From: Caryophanon tenue
Lineage (GTDB): Bacteria; Bacillota; Bacilli; Bacillales_A; Planococcaceae
Direction: 5' to 3'
NCBI RefSeq assembly: GCF_001700315.1
Contig: NZ_MASJ01000024.1
Location: 1 to 64,000, forward strand
Length of the DNA: 64,000 nucleotides
Shown here: piece by piece, positions 34,115 to 42,950 of the stretch
Position numbering within the stretch: position 1 is the stretch's first letter
How the letters are laid out: every line of letters begins with the position of its first letter
The notes under the pieces: generated by a model
Databases searched by the model: none
Told to the model about the DNA's origin: nothing
What the model saw: the letters and a program-made list of their open reading frames with translations, nothing else
Translations under genes and position numbers: made by a program

Positions 34115-34447
34115 CTATAATATTCGTCCAATTTTATAACCCATCAACACTGCGATATAGCTACTTATTAGCGTAGCCAAAATGTACAGTATGGCGCGTC
34201 GTTTATCGTTTTTTTGGAGCTGTAACGCATCAAGCATAAACGTTGAAAATGTTGTGAAAGCACCTAAAAATCCAATTACAAATAACTGATACATTGTCGT
34301 TGTTAAAGGCAATACTAGTGCCATACCGATGAAAAAAGAGCCCACTACATTGACAGTCATTGTCGCAGCCCCCTTTTTCGGCAAAGCTTGCTGCACATAG
34401 TAACGTAACACCGCACCTAAAAATCCACCGATGCATAATAAAATCAT
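34115..34447 (-). CDS. crcB: Fluoride channel subunit CrcB (second copy)
   Basis: 110 residues, four membrane segments, Fluc family. Signatures: GGFLGAVLRYYV (near 7-18), TMTVNVVGSFFIG (near 29-41) with the conserved Asn, and GFLGAFTTFSTFMLDALQL with the Phe box and central Na-site region. Firmicutes often have two adjacent crcB genes whose products form heterodimers; this is the downstream one. It overlaps the first copy by 4 bases. No fluoride riboswitch is visible upstream of either gene or of exoA. Confidence 0.92.
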   Translation of the reverse strand: MILLCIGGFLGAVLRYYVQQALPKKGAATMTVNVVGSFFIGMALVLPLTTTMYQLFVIGFLGAFTTFSTFMLDALQLQKNDKRRAILYILATLISSYIAVLMGYKIGRIL

Positions 34448-34794
34448 AATGATTCGCCTACTTTATCGCCGCACCATACCGCAAGAAAACAGCACAATGT
34501 CATGCCAATTGAATAACTAAAGCCATATAGAAGATGTCGTTCCATTAGCTGTAACCATTCTGCTGAAAAGCTTGAAAATGTCGTGAAAGAGCCGAGTACA
34601 CCTGTTGTTAAAAATAATCGCCATGCATCGCTTTTTTTTCGTTTAAGTAGCCACGCATTGATTACCCCTAAACAGAAGCTGCCTACGATATTGATGCACC
34701 ATAGCGCACCCCCAGCAAAAAGCGCTAAACAAGCGTATCGCAGTAACACACCTACCATACCGCCACAGCCGACTAGCCAAATATGTTTGTGCAT
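34444..34794 (-). CDS. crcB: Fluoride channel subunit CrcB (first copy)
   Basis: 116 residues, four membrane segments, Fluc family: GCGGMVGVLLRYACL near 9-23, INIVGSFCLGVINAWLL, and TTGVLGSFTTFSSFSAEWLQ. The start ATG overlaps the exoA stop (TAATG), so it is coupled to exoA translation; a longer frame upstream lies inside exoA and is rejected. Paired with the next crcB to form a two-gene fluoride exporter. Confidence 0.9.
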   Translation of the reverse strand: MHKHIWLVGCGGMVGVLLRYACLALFAGGALWCINIVGSFCLGVINAWLLKRKKSDAWRLFLTTGVLGSFTTFSSFSAEWLQLMERHLLYGFSYSIGMTLCCFLAVWCGDKVGESL

Positions 34795-35546
34795 TATTGA
34801 AGCGTTAACAGTACAGGACAATGATCACTGCCAAGTACATCTGGTAAAATATCCGCTTCTGTCACGCGAGGCATTAAACGCTCTGACACGATGAAATAGT
34901 CAATACGCCAGCCAATATTACGCGCACGAACATTCGCCATATAAGACCACCATGTGTAGGCATCGACGCGCTCTGGATGCATCATGCGGAATGTATCGAC
35001 AAACCCTGCTTCTAATAATGCCGTCATCGCTGCTCGTTCTTCGATCGTCACCCCTGAATTTCCTTTATTCCCTTTAGCATTTTTCAAGTCAATATCAGTA
35101 TGCGCCACATTTAAATCACCACAATACACAACTGGTTTTTGTGCGTCTAATTGCTTTAAATGCATCGCTAATTTTTCTTCCCACTCAAGACGAAACGGCA
35201 GGCGCGCTAAATCACGCTGTGCGTTTGGCGTATATACATTGACTACATAAAAATCATCATATTCCAACGTAATGATGCGCCCTTCACTTTCACTGTCGTG
35301 ATCACCAACACCGTACGCAACTGATAACGGCGTATGCTTTGTGAAAATCGCTGTACCGGAATACCCCTTTTTCTCGGCATAATTCCAATATTGCTCATAC
35401 CCTTCAAGCTCTAATTCGACTTGTCCCGCTTGGCACTTTGTTTCTTGAATACAGAAAAAATCAGCATCCACTTCGTTAAAAAATGTTAAAAAATCTTTTT
35501 TTAAGACGGCACGAATACCGTTTACATTCCATGATATAAACTTCAT
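34794..35546 (-). CDS. exoA: Exodeoxyribonuclease III
   Basis: 250 residues of the ExoIII/AP endonuclease family. Motifs: WNVNGIRAVL (N-terminal), FFCIQETKCQ (near 31-40), CGDLNVAHTDIDL (near 142-154) and the C-terminal GSDHCPVLLTL with the catalytic His. Repairs abasic sites. The ATG has AAGGAG upstream. Its coupling to fluoride channels is an unusual gene pairing, but may simply be local. Confidence 0.94.
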   Translation of the reverse strand: MKFISWNVNGIRAVLKKDFLTFFNEVDADFFCIQETKCQAGQVELELEGYEQYWNYAEKKGYSGTAIFTKHTPLSVAYGVGDHDSESEGRIITLEYDDFYVVNVYTPNAQRDLARLPFRLEWEEKLAMHLKQLDAQKPVVYCGDLNVAHTDIDLKNAKGNKGNSGVTIEERAAMTALLEAGFVDTFRMMHPERVDAYTWWSYMANVRARNIGWRIDYFIVSERLMPRVTEADILPDVLGSDHCPVLLTLQ

Positions 35547-35594
35547 ATATACGCTCCTTACATGCTTGTTTCCATACTACGCGATTGCGCATGT

Positions 35595-35631
35595 TAAAGA
35601 GCCCGTCCCAATATACTGTCTCGGAACGGGC
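35595..35631 (-). terminator. Terminator of murB
   Basis: GCCCGTTCC pairs with GGGACGGGC, followed by a short T stretch (TCTTTAAC). The weak T-run makes it less certain. Confidence 0.6.
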
Positions 35632-35644
35632 ATCTGTTTATTTC

Positions 35645-36565
35645 TTATTTTGCTGGCTCATCGCCAACAATTTTCACTTCAAGTTCTAACTCAATATCGA
35701 ACTTTTCTTTTACGGTAGCTTGTACCATTTGAATTGTCGCAATATAATCTGATGCCGATGCGCCACCTTTATTAACGATAAACCCGGCATGCTTCGTTGA
35801 TACTTCCGCACCACCTACACCTTTACCTTGCAATTCACTATCTTGAATTAGCTTCCCGGCAAATTGACCAGGTGGACGCTTAAATACGCTGCCTGCTGAT
35901 GGGAATTCAAGCGGTTGTTTCGATTCACGTTGGAACGTTAAATCTGCAATTTTCGCATCGATTTCTTCTTGTTCGCCTCGCTGTAAGTCAAACTCAGCTG
36001 ATAACACATAGTAGCCTTTTTTAGCGACAACGCTTTTTCGATAGCCAAGTTCGAGCTCATCCTTCGTTAAAACAAGGCGCTCACCTTCTGCTGTTAACAC
36101 CGTAATTTTGCGCACAACATCTGACATTTCACCGCCATATGCCCCTGCATTCATCGCCATCGCTCCACCGATTGAACCTGGGATGCCACATGAAAACTCT
36201 AAACCTGTTAACGTATGTGACGCTGCTGCTTTTGATACTTCTTTTAATAATGCTCCTGCTCCTGCATACACATGCGTATCAGTAATTTCGATTGTATTCA
36301 AATGTGCAAACGTCACAACAATTCCGCGCATACCGCCATCACGTACAACCATATTCGAGCCATTGCCAAGCATTAATAATGGAATATTGTGCTCATGTGC
36401 ATAACGTACGACCACTTGAGCTTGCATTTCATTTTCAGGTAATACGAAAACATCTGCTGCGCCGCCTAATTTTGTCATTGTATACGTACTTAATGGTTCA
36501 TCTATTTTAATGTTTGTTGAAGGAATATATTGTGCTAAATCCTTCACCCACTGTTGTTTATTCAT
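35645..36565 (-). CDS. murB: UDP-N-acetylmuramate dehydrogenase
   Basis: 306 residues. FAD-dependent reduction of UDP-GlcNAc-enolpyruvate in the peptidoglycan pathway. FAD-binding segment LMLGNGSNMVVRDGGMRG (near 62-79), LTGLEFSCGIPGSIGGAMAMNAGAYG (residues about 118-143) and the PSAGSVFKRP with the active-site serine (near 223-232). Short type II-type form as usual for Firmicutes. AGGAAG lies 7-9 bases before the ATG. Confidence 0.96.
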   Translation of the reverse strand: MNKQQWVKDLAQYIPSTNIKIDEPLSTYTMTKLGGAADVFVLPENEMQAQVVVRYAHEHNIPLLMLGNGSNMVVRDGGMRGIVVTFAHLNTIEITDTHVYAGAGALLKEVSKAAASHTLTGLEFSCGIPGSIGGAMAMNAGAYGGEMSDVVRKITVLTAEGERLVLTKDELELGYRKSVVAKKGYYVLSAEFDLQRGEQEEIDAKIADLTFQRESKQPLEFPSAGSVFKRPPGQFAGKLIQDSELQGKGVGGAEVSTKHAGFIVNKGGASASDYIATIQMVQATVKEKFDIELELEVKIVGDEPAK

Positions 36566-36592
36566 TGTGTTTCTTCCTATCCTTTCATGCGA

Positions 36593-36898
36593 TTATAGCC
36601 ATTCTTTTGACCAATCTTCAATTTCACGGATTGCACCACTTAGCGCTAACCCTTTATCCGTTAAACTATATTCTACACGAACTGGCACTTCTGAATATAC
36701 TGTGCGCAGCACGATACCTTCTTTTTCTAGTTCTTTCAAACGCTCTGATAATAAACGACCACTTATTGGCAATGCGGATTCAATCGCGTTAAAGCGCTGT
36801 GGTCCGTCCAATAGTTGATATAAAATCAAAGCTGTCCAACGTTTGCCAATCATCTCCATCGCTTTTGCTAATCGTGGACATAGTGTCGTTTCTTTCAT
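36593..36898 (-). CDS. HxlR family transcriptional regulator
   Basis: 101 residues, winged helix of the HxlR type: CPRLAKAMEMIGKRWTALIL (near 7-26), FNAIESALPISGRLLSERLKEL (near 36-57) and EYSLTDKGLAL. Relatives respond to formaldehyde, quinones or disulfide stress, often through the N-terminal Cys (here Cys7). No target gene is adjacent apart from murB downstream. Its ligand is unknown. Confidence 0.85.
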   Translation of the reverse strand: MKETTLCPRLAKAMEMIGKRWTALILYQLLDGPQRFNAIESALPISGRLLSERLKELEKEGIVLRTVYSEVPVRVEYSLTDKGLALSGAIREIEDWSKEWL

Positions 36899-37045
36899 CT
36901 TTGTTTCACCTCTACGTTGTTATTGTACGCTTATTGACGCAAAAAGTTAATAAATTATTTATAAGCAGTAAGTTATATTTCATAACTTCTATATATTGTA
37001 CTCTCTTTATTATCAATAAGTAAATAATTGGGCTTATGTGCGAAA

Positions 37046-37311
37046 AGAGACTAGGACAGAACCCTATTTCTGATGAAAATATGTGTATGGAGATAATCGA
37101 AATTTGTGGGTGTGTCCTGACACAAGCGGCGACTTCAGCAGGACAAGCAATGTTTTTCTGCGACGAGGTACCGCAGGAGCATGAGCTTTTAATAGAGGGA
37201 CATCTGCCTTGCCTGCGAAATGCGTTCGCTATGTGGCGTAGCACCAAAAGCACAAAAATATCCTTCAGCAGTTATCGTTGCTGAAGGATATTTCTTTCTG
37301 TCCCAGTCTCT
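37046..37311 (+). repeat. Dispersed repeat, copy A with terminal inverted repeats
   Basis: A 266-base element. The termini AGAGACTAGGACAGAA (37046-37061) and TTCTGTCCCAGTCTCT (37296-37311) are inverted with one mismatch. The right 100 bases (37211-37310) match copy B at 88 of 100 positions. The core hairpin CCTTCAGCA / TGCTGAAGG lies at 37262-37287. No ORF of consequence is inside. It looks like a MITE-like or REP-like intergenic element that may end transcripts. Confidence 0.75.
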
Positions 37312-37322
37312 ATATTACATTA

Positions 37323-39686
37323 CTATTTTAATAAGAATTTACCGAAGCCATTTACATCTTCACCTAAATATTCAATGTTTGAACCTTCAGGGATGTAGTT
37401 TTTCGCTACATCTGCTGTGCGATAAATAATTTTTGTATTTTCTGGGAATGGTGCAAATGTCCAGTTATTATCTGGTGCTACATCAATCGAACCTTTTTCA
37501 ATAATGTAGTCTACGATTGCTTCACGGTTCTCATATGCATATGTTGTTAAGTTAGAACCATCTGCATTCACAAAGTTCGCGCCGTATGAACCACCAACAC
37601 GATAGTTATTGACAACAATCATAAATTCTTTCTCTAAGTCGATTGGTTGCCCTTCAAACTGTACATTTTTAATACGGTTCGCATCTTCATTTACAACATT
37701 ACCACGACGGTCATATTTCATCGGTGATGTTACATCGATTTCATATGTAACGCCATCTAATACGTCAAAGTTGTAAGAACGAGCTTCTACATCCACGATA
37801 TTTTGCTCTTCTGTTGAGTTCGGGTCAATTGTCGCAAATACGCCTGCTGCCATCTCTAACCATTCAATCACATCTGCACCTGTTACTTTTACCGTTGCAA
37901 CTGTGTTATCGAAGTGGTAAATGTCCGCTAAGTTTTTAATCGCTAATGGACCTGCTGCGATATTTGTATAATCCGCGGCATTGTCACGAGAACCTGCCTT
38001 AAACGGTGCACCTGCTGATAAAATTGGTAGCTCTGCATCTGGTGTACCCGCAATTTGCTTTTGTACGAATGCTGTTTGTGCCGCTGTAATAATTTCGATT
38101 GCTGATGCATCTTGTACAAGTGCGAAGTACGAGTTAATTGGTGACTTCGTTTCACCTACTGGCTCACGAATGTAATCAATTGTTCCTTCATGCGCTTCTT
38201 TCACTGCATCTAATACTTCTTGGTCCGCTTCTAAACCTTCTTTTGTAATCGAGCGAATCTCACCTGTACCATCATTTACTAGCCATTCACCTTCTACTTT
38301 TTCAAGTTCTAGGTCAATAACACCTAAATACGCACCGTAAGCACCTGGCATGACTGTTGGTGTACCATCAATTGTGCCTTTATCGCTATCCACTTTTTCA
38401 AGGTCTGCATAATCACCTGGGAATGTTGCATGTGCATGTCCCGTAATTAACGCATCTACGCCGTCCATTTCAGCAATTTGGTAACCAACGTTTTCAATAC
38501 CTTCTACGTACTCATCGTCACCGATACCTGAGTGTGCTAATACAACAACGACATCTGCACCCGCTTCTTCCATTTGAGGAATTACAGCTTCAAGTGCATC
38601 AAGTGGTTGGTCTACTGTTACTTTACCCGTTAAGTGTAAGGCATCCCAGCCAAGAATTTGTGGTGGCACAATACCTGTAACCCCTACTTTTACTGTATGT
38701 TCTTCACCATCTTCATCAACCACTATTTGCTCGATAATTTTGTACGCATCAAAGTAGTACTCGCCTGTTGCTGCGTCACGTACATTGGCATTAATCCATG
38801 AGAAGTCCGCATCGTTCATTACTTCATCTAAATATGGTAAGCCGTAGTTAAATTCATGGTTTCCTAATGTCGCGGCATCATAACCTAATGTGTTTAATGC
38901 TGCTACTGCTGGGTGTGTTTCACCTGGTGCTAATGTTTTCTTAAGTGCTACATAAGAACCTAGTGGTGTTCCTTGAATGAGGTCACCGTTATCAAATAAT
39001 AAGCTATTTGGGTTTTCTTCGCGCGCTTCTTTAATTAATGTCGCTGTATTTGCTAAGCCGATTGTGTTATCTTCAGCATCTGCATAATAACTGTAGTTCG
39101 CTAAGTTTGTATGAATATCTGACGTACCTAAAATACGTAAGTTTACGATATCTTCATTCGTTTCAGGTACAACGTATTGTGATGCGAAACGGTCTGCGAT
39201 TTTCTTCATTTGCCCTTCTGTTACAAGTGCTGCATGACGAATTGTGCCATCTTCAAAGCCTTGTAAAATTTTTAAAGCCGCGGCATTTGCCATATCTTGC
39301 TTGTGAGAAGCGTGGATATGTTTGCTATCTTTAAATCGGTCTAATGTCGAAATCGCTGCATTTTCTTGAGATAAACCACGCGCTGCAATGACAAATGCAT
39401 GTAAACGTGTTAGTTCGTCGTTCGGTGCAAATTCTGTTGCTGATTTACCTTTAATTAAATTCAATTGTACCGCTTTTTCAACATAAGGCGCTAAGTCTGC
39501 TGGTACATCTTTAAATGTAATTGTTGAACCATCACCAAGCTCTACACCTAATTGTGTGATTAATTCCTTTACATAATCTCCACGTGTGACAGAATTTGCT
39601 GCTGCATCTGCTTGTGGGGCTGCTGCGCCAAAGCCAGTTGCTACGATTGCTGATGCTAATACACCTGTTAATAACTTGTTACGCAT
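37323..39686 (-). CDS. SLH-anchored 5'-nucleotidase / 2',3'-cyclic phosphodiesterase
   Basis: 787 residues. Signal peptide (KLLTGVLASAIVATGFGAAA then PQADAAA), then one or two SLH-type modules at about 32-170 (TRGDYVKELITQLGV, FKDVPADLAPYVEKAVQLNL, GKSATEFAPNDELTRLHAF) that bind secondary cell wall polymer. Then the metallophosphatase domain: GTSDIHTNL, FDNGDLIQGTP, LGNHEFNYG, VVLAHSGIGDD, LITGHAHATF. The C-terminal nucleotidase domain contains LSAGAPFKAG. It likely salvages extracellular nucleotides at the surface. The ATG at 39686 is preferred since GGGAGAG precedes it and a signal peptide starts there. Confidence 0.9.
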   Translation of the reverse strand: MRNKLLTGVLASAIVATGFGAAAPQADAAANSVTRGDYVKELITQLGVELGDGSTITFKDVPADLAPYVEKAVQLNLIKGKSATEFAPNDELTRLHAFVIAARGLSQENAAISTLDRFKDSKHIHASHKQDMANAAALKILQGFEDGTIRHAALVTEGQMKKIADRFASQYVVPETNEDIVNLRILGTSDIHTNLANYSYYADAEDNTIGLANTATLIKEAREENPNSLLFDNGDLIQGTPLGSYVALKKTLAPGETHPAVAALNTLGYDAATLGNHEFNYGLPYLDEVMNDADFSWINANVRDAATGEYYFDAYKIIEQIVVDEDGEEHTVKVGVTGIVPPQILGWDALHLTGKVTVDQPLDALEAVIPQMEEAGADVVVVLAHSGIGDDEYVEGIENVGYQIAEMDGVDALITGHAHATFPGDYADLEKVDSDKGTIDGTPTVMPGAYGAYLGVIDLELEKVEGEWLVNDGTGEIRSITKEGLEADQEVLDAVKEAHEGTIDYIREPVGETKSPINSYFALVQDASAIEIITAAQTAFVQKQIAGTPDAELPILSAGAPFKAGSRDNAADYTNIAAGPLAIKNLADIYHFDNTVATVKVTGADVIEWLEMAAGVFATIDPNSTEEQNIVDVEARSYNFDVLDGVTYEIDVTSPMKYDRRGNVVNEDANRIKNVQFEGQPIDLEKEFMIVVNNYRVGGSYGANFVNADGSNLTTYAYENREAIVDYIIEKGSIDVAPDNNWTFAPFPENTKIIYRTADVAKNYIPEGSNIEYLGEDVNGFGKFLLK

Positions 39687-39970
39687 AACGGTTATCTCTC
39701 CCTCAAAATATGTATGTTTATTCAAATGATATTCATAATGCGGCATTTCGTCAAATCATGAAAATAGCCATTAAAAACATATTTTTAAAAATGTTTAACA
39801 CTTCAAACAAGTAAGAAGAATACGCTAAAGAGGTATGACTTCAAACATCCATCCTTTTATAAAGCACCCTATTTCGCATACAATCGCCGTAATATCAACA
39901 TGTGGTATCGATACCATACAATAAATTACATCTTACACATAAATACGAATAAAAATACATATACGCGCAT
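39687..39970. other. Intergenic region upstream of the surface nucleotidase
   Basis: AT-rich. It holds a perfect 14-base palindrome TGGTATCGATACCA at 39903-39916, flanked by A/T tracts, and probably the promoter of the nucleotidase gene. No coding sequence seen. Confidence 0.5.
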
Positions 39971-39999
39971 AAAAAAGAAGGACGAAAATTTCGCCCTTC
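39971..39999 (-). terminator. Terminator of azoR
   Basis: GAAGGGCGAAA pairs with TTTCGTCCTTC and is followed by TTTTTTAT. Confidence 0.85.
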
Positions 40000-40014
40000 C
40001 GTAAAAAAAATTTA

Positions 40015-40650
40015 TTATGCCTTTACAGCTAAACCTTGTGCTAATTGTTTTACTTGCTCTAAGCCCGCAGCAATGATTGCTGGTGCATCATTTTGAGATG
40101 AAGCGTGACCTTCGATAATTACTTCGCCTACTTTTTCCATACCATAAACGCCACCAATTACTGCGTTAATGTAGTTTGCAGACATATCCATTGGTGCTGT
40201 TTCTGGTGTTGAGTAGATGCCACCACGTGCATTTAACACGATGTATTTTTTGTCAGTCATTAAGCTTACTAATTGACCTTGCTCGTTATATTTGAATGAG
40301 TAACCTGCACCGTAAGTGTAATCAATGAATGATTGTAATGCTGCAGGAATCGTCATGTTCCATAATGGGAATGCAAATACAACTAAATCAGCTGCCGTTA
40401 ATGCTTCACGTGATTTGTTGAATGCTTCTAATGAACGTGCTTCACGTGTTGTTAATTCTTCGCCAGCTTGCGCTTTACCGAATGCGTTGAATAACTCTTG
40501 ACCGAAGTACTCTAAGTTTTCTTCAAATACGTCAAATGTTGAAAGGTTTAAACCTTCTACTTTTGCTGCTTCTTCAATAAATGTGTTGTACATTGATGTT
40601 GATACGCCATCTGGGCGGTTGTTTGCTTTTACTACTAATACGTTTGTCAT
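40015..40650 (-). CDS. azoR: FMN-dependent NADH-azoreductase
   Basis: 211 residues of the flavodoxin-like AzoR family. It reduces quinones and azo compounds with NADH. The FMN-binding ANNRPDGVSTSMYNTFIEE (near 9-27), the FPLWNMTIPAALQSFID segment (near 94-110) and ARGGIYST (near 142) match the family. Bacillus relatives (AzoR1/AzoR2) are induced by catechols and quinones; an MhqR-type operator lies upstream. AGAGGAG is about 12 bases before the ATG. Confidence 0.93.
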   Translation of the reverse strand: MTNVLVVKANNRPDGVSTSMYNTFIEEAAKVEGLNLSTFDVFEENLEYFGQELFNAFGKAQAGEELTTREARSLEAFNKSREALTAADLVVFAFPLWNMTIPAALQSFIDYTYGAGYSFKYNEQGQLVSLMTDKKYIVLNARGGIYSTPETAPMDMSANYINAVIGGVYGMEKVGEVIIEGHASSQNDAPAIIAAGLEQVKQLAQGLAVKA

Positions 40651-40731
40651 AATGATAGTTGCTCCTCTATTGTTAAATGAAATTTTTAACTTATTTTAAT
40701 ATTTTCAAATGGAAATATTTCCACATCATTT

Positions 40732-40749
40732 ATCTCAACTTCGAGATAC
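40732..40749 (-). promoter_or_regulatory. MhqR-like operator upstream of azoR
   Basis: TATCTC-AAC-TTC-GAGATA: outer arms are perfect, matching the MhqR box (tATCTCgaAtTCgAGATa) that controls quinone-response genes in B. subtilis. It lies 82 bases before azoR. No mhqR gene is in the window, and the HxlR gene 3.7 kb away is another possible regulator. Confidence 0.65.
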
Positions 40750-40867
40750 AAGATATATCATAATATGATTTCACGAAAAAATCTATTAAAAAGTTCTCAG
40801 ACTTTTGGCTGAATCTCTATCCATTAAACGACTTCTTTAATATTTACTAATTTTGTTGCGTTATTTC

Positions 40868-40901
40868 AAAAAAACATCGACCTACAAAATGTAGGTCGAT
40901 G
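40868..40901 (-). terminator. Terminator of ppaC
   Basis: CATCGACCTACA pairs perfectly with TGTAGGTCGATG, followed by TTTTTTTG. Confidence 0.92.
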
Positions 40902-40911
40902 CGTCCGTTAC

Positions 40912-41835
40912 TTATTTTAAACCGTCTGTTAATACAGGTACGATTTGCTTTTTACGTGATACAACGCCTGGTAATGTAATGCGTCCATTTACGATGTCTG
41001 CACCGAATGCTTTCGCCGCTGCTTCTGCCACTTGACCAGCTGCTACTGCTGTTGAATCATTATTTAAAATATCTGTTACAACGAAGAAGAATAAATCTAA
41101 GCCGTTATCTGCAACATTTTTATTTAATAAGTTTACAAGCTCTTCTTGGCGACCTAATACATCTTCAATATCAACTGCATTTACTTGTGCTACTGTTGCT
41201 TTGTATGCACCAAACTCAAAGCCTTTTGCATCTAATGATAATAAATCTTCTAATGATTTATCAGAAAGATCAGCACCCGCTTTAAGCATCGCTAAACCGT
41301 AGTCTGCTGCGTCAACGCCAGCGATTTTCGCTAACTCTTCACCTGCTGCTACGTCTTGTGGTGTGCAAGTTGGTGATTTGAATAATAATGTATCTGAAAT
41401 GATAGCAGAAAGCATTAAGCCTGCGATGTTTGCAGGAACTTCTACACCATTTTCTTTAAACAATTTGTTTAAAATCGTTGCTGTACATCCAACTGGCTCT
41501 GCACGGAAGTATAGTGGATCCGCTGTTTGGAAGTTATCGACACGGTGGTGGTCGATTACTTCTAAAATACGTGCTGCCTCAATACCTGCTGCTGATTGTT
41601 GGAATTCGTTATGGTCTACTAAAATTACGTCAGTACCCGCTTCTACACCTTCGATGAAACGAGGTGCTTCAAAGCCGAATTTTTCAAGTGCATATGCAGT
41701 TTCGTTGTTCACTTCCCCTAGACGTACCGCTTCAGCGTCAACGCCTAATTGTTGTTTTAAATGTGCATATACTAATGCAGATGTAATTGTGTCTGTATCT
41801 GGGTTTTGATGCCCAAAAATAATAACTTTGCTCAT
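40912..41835 (-). CDS. ppaC: Manganese-dependent inorganic pyrophosphatase
   Basis: 307 residues, family II DHH-type pyrophosphatase. Metal motifs: [14 protein letters not shown] (near 8-21), DHNEFQQS (near 74), DHHRVDNF (near 96-103, the DHH signature), and the C-terminal SRKKQIVP (near 294-301) for pyrophosphate binding. Without CBS domains, so the constitutive short form. Strong terminator after the stop. Confidence 0.96.
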   Translation of the reverse strand: MSKVIIFGHQNPDTDTITSALVYAHLKQQLGVDAEAVRLGEVNNETAYALEKFGFEAPRFIEGVEAGTDVILVDHNEFQQSAAGIEAARILEVIDHHRVDNFQTADPLYFRAEPVGCTATILNKLFKENGVEVPANIAGLMLSAIISDTLLFKSPTCTPQDVAAGEELAKIAGVDAADYGLAMLKAGADLSDKSLEDLLSLDAKGFEFGAYKATVAQVNAVDIEDVLGRQEELVNLLNKNVADNGLDLFFFVVTDILNNDSTAVAAGQVAEAAAKAFGADIVNGRITLPGVVSRKKQIVPVLTDGLK

Positions 41836-42087
41836 ATGTTAATAAGCCTCCTACTATATGAATGAATATCGCTTTTATTTTACCATAACTGATGAAGAGA
41901 AACGTAGTTCATCATTCAATTAAAGAAAGTTCATATCTTTTTGAAAATAAATGAATGCGCTTGTCATTTTTTAGCCAAATTTTCAAGGATTATTTAGTGT
42001 TTCTGGAGTTATAAACGTTTTGTTCCATGCTACAAATATGATATTATAATCATCGTGTGTATTATCAGTAAGGAGAAGATGAATAAC
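41836..42087. other. Divergent intergenic region ppaC / GNAT fusion
   Basis: About 250 bases. Towards the plus strand a TATAAT near 42045-42050 with a TTGTTC upstream is the probable promoter of the GNAT gene. No further gene seen. Confidence 0.45.
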
Positions 42088-42894
42088 ATGTCAAAAAAGA
42101 TGGAGAAAAAGTACATTCCTTTAGCTACTTTCTTCCAATCTGCAACGCAAAATGAAATTATATTAACTTTTGAAGCACTTGAAAATATTATGGGGCAAGC
42201 ACTGCCAAATGCAGCCTATTTAAATATGAGCTGGTGGAAGAAAACAAAGCCACCGTTAACACATTTCTTAGCGTGGACAAACGCAGATTATCACGTAATT
42301 GATGTAAAGTTAGGAAGTGCGATTACATTCTCACGCCTAAATCCTGTTGAACATAATGAAACGGAAGACGGAAAAGGAGCCAATGCCTTTGTCATTCGTT
42401 CGATTGAAACAGAAGATGCTCGACCTTATATCAATTTACTAGAAGAAATTTATTCTGAAACCGATTACCTACCATACGAAGCAGGCACTCGCCAATTAAC
42501 AGTGCAAGGCATTCGTAAAATGATGGGTGAATGGCGCAAAACAAAAAACAGTACTGTATTACTTTGTATTTTCAATGGTGAATTTGCTGGTTTCTTAAGT
42601 CTTACTGGAAATGAAGCAAGCCGCCGAAGTCACATTGCGACAGTAGAATTCGGTGTAAAACAAAACTTCCAACGCCAAGGTGTTGCAACGGCACTCGCTC
42701 AAGCAGCTGAAAAATGGGCACTAGATCGCCACATTACTCGTCTTGAATGTACTGTCTTTGCAAATAATGACGTTGCTCGTGCATTTTGTGATAAAATGGC
42801 CTACAACGAAGAAGGTACACGAACACAAGCGATTCAACTAAACGATACATTTGTTGATGAAATTTTCATGAGTAAATGGCTACAGCACGCATAA
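42088..42894 (+). CDS. DUF7662-like domain fused to a GNAT acetyltransferase
   Basis: 268 residues. Residues 1-85 (KYIPLATFFQSATQNEIILT, then FEALENIMGQALPNAAYLNM, SWWKKT, FLAWTNADYHVIDVKLGSAI, TFSR) match the pattern of DUF7662: L-T-F-x-x-I-E-x-I-x-G-x-x-LP-x-A and WW. Residues 97-268 are a GNAT domain with RQGVATALAQAAEKWA-type acetyl-CoA loop (QNFQRQGVATALAQ). Two ATGs, at 42079 and 42088, follow AAGGAG at 3 and 12 bases; the choice is uncertain. The combined function is unknown; acetylation of a protein or small molecule is possible. Confidence 0.75.
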   Translation: MSKKMEKKYIPLATFFQSATQNEIILTFEALENIMGQALPNAAYLNMSWWKKTKPPLTHFLAWTNADYHVIDVKLGSAITFSRLNPVEHNETEDGKGANAFVIRSIETEDARPYINLLEEIYSETDYLPYEAGTRQLTVQGIRKMMGEWRKTKNSTVLLCIFNGEFAGFLSLTGNEASRRSHIATVEFGVKQNFQRQGVATALAQAAEKWALDRHITRLECTVFANNDVARAFCDKMAYNEEGTRTQAIQLNDTFVDEIFMSKWLQHA

Positions 42895-42950
42895 AATAGA
42901 GGAAACGCAACAACACTTTCCACGTTTTAAATAGTGCTTATCGTAATAAT

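Noticed and set aside
34448-35640. Fluoride riboswitch for the crcB genes
   Set aside because: No crcB-motif-like pseudoknot was seen upstream of crcB, exoA or within the gap before exoA; only the murB terminator is there.
37220-37429. Recurring peptide KYPSAVIVAEGYFFLSQSL in open frames near 37250 and 60600
   Set aside because: The similarity comes from the dispersed DNA repeat and its hairpin, not from a conserved protein; the frames have no start signals.
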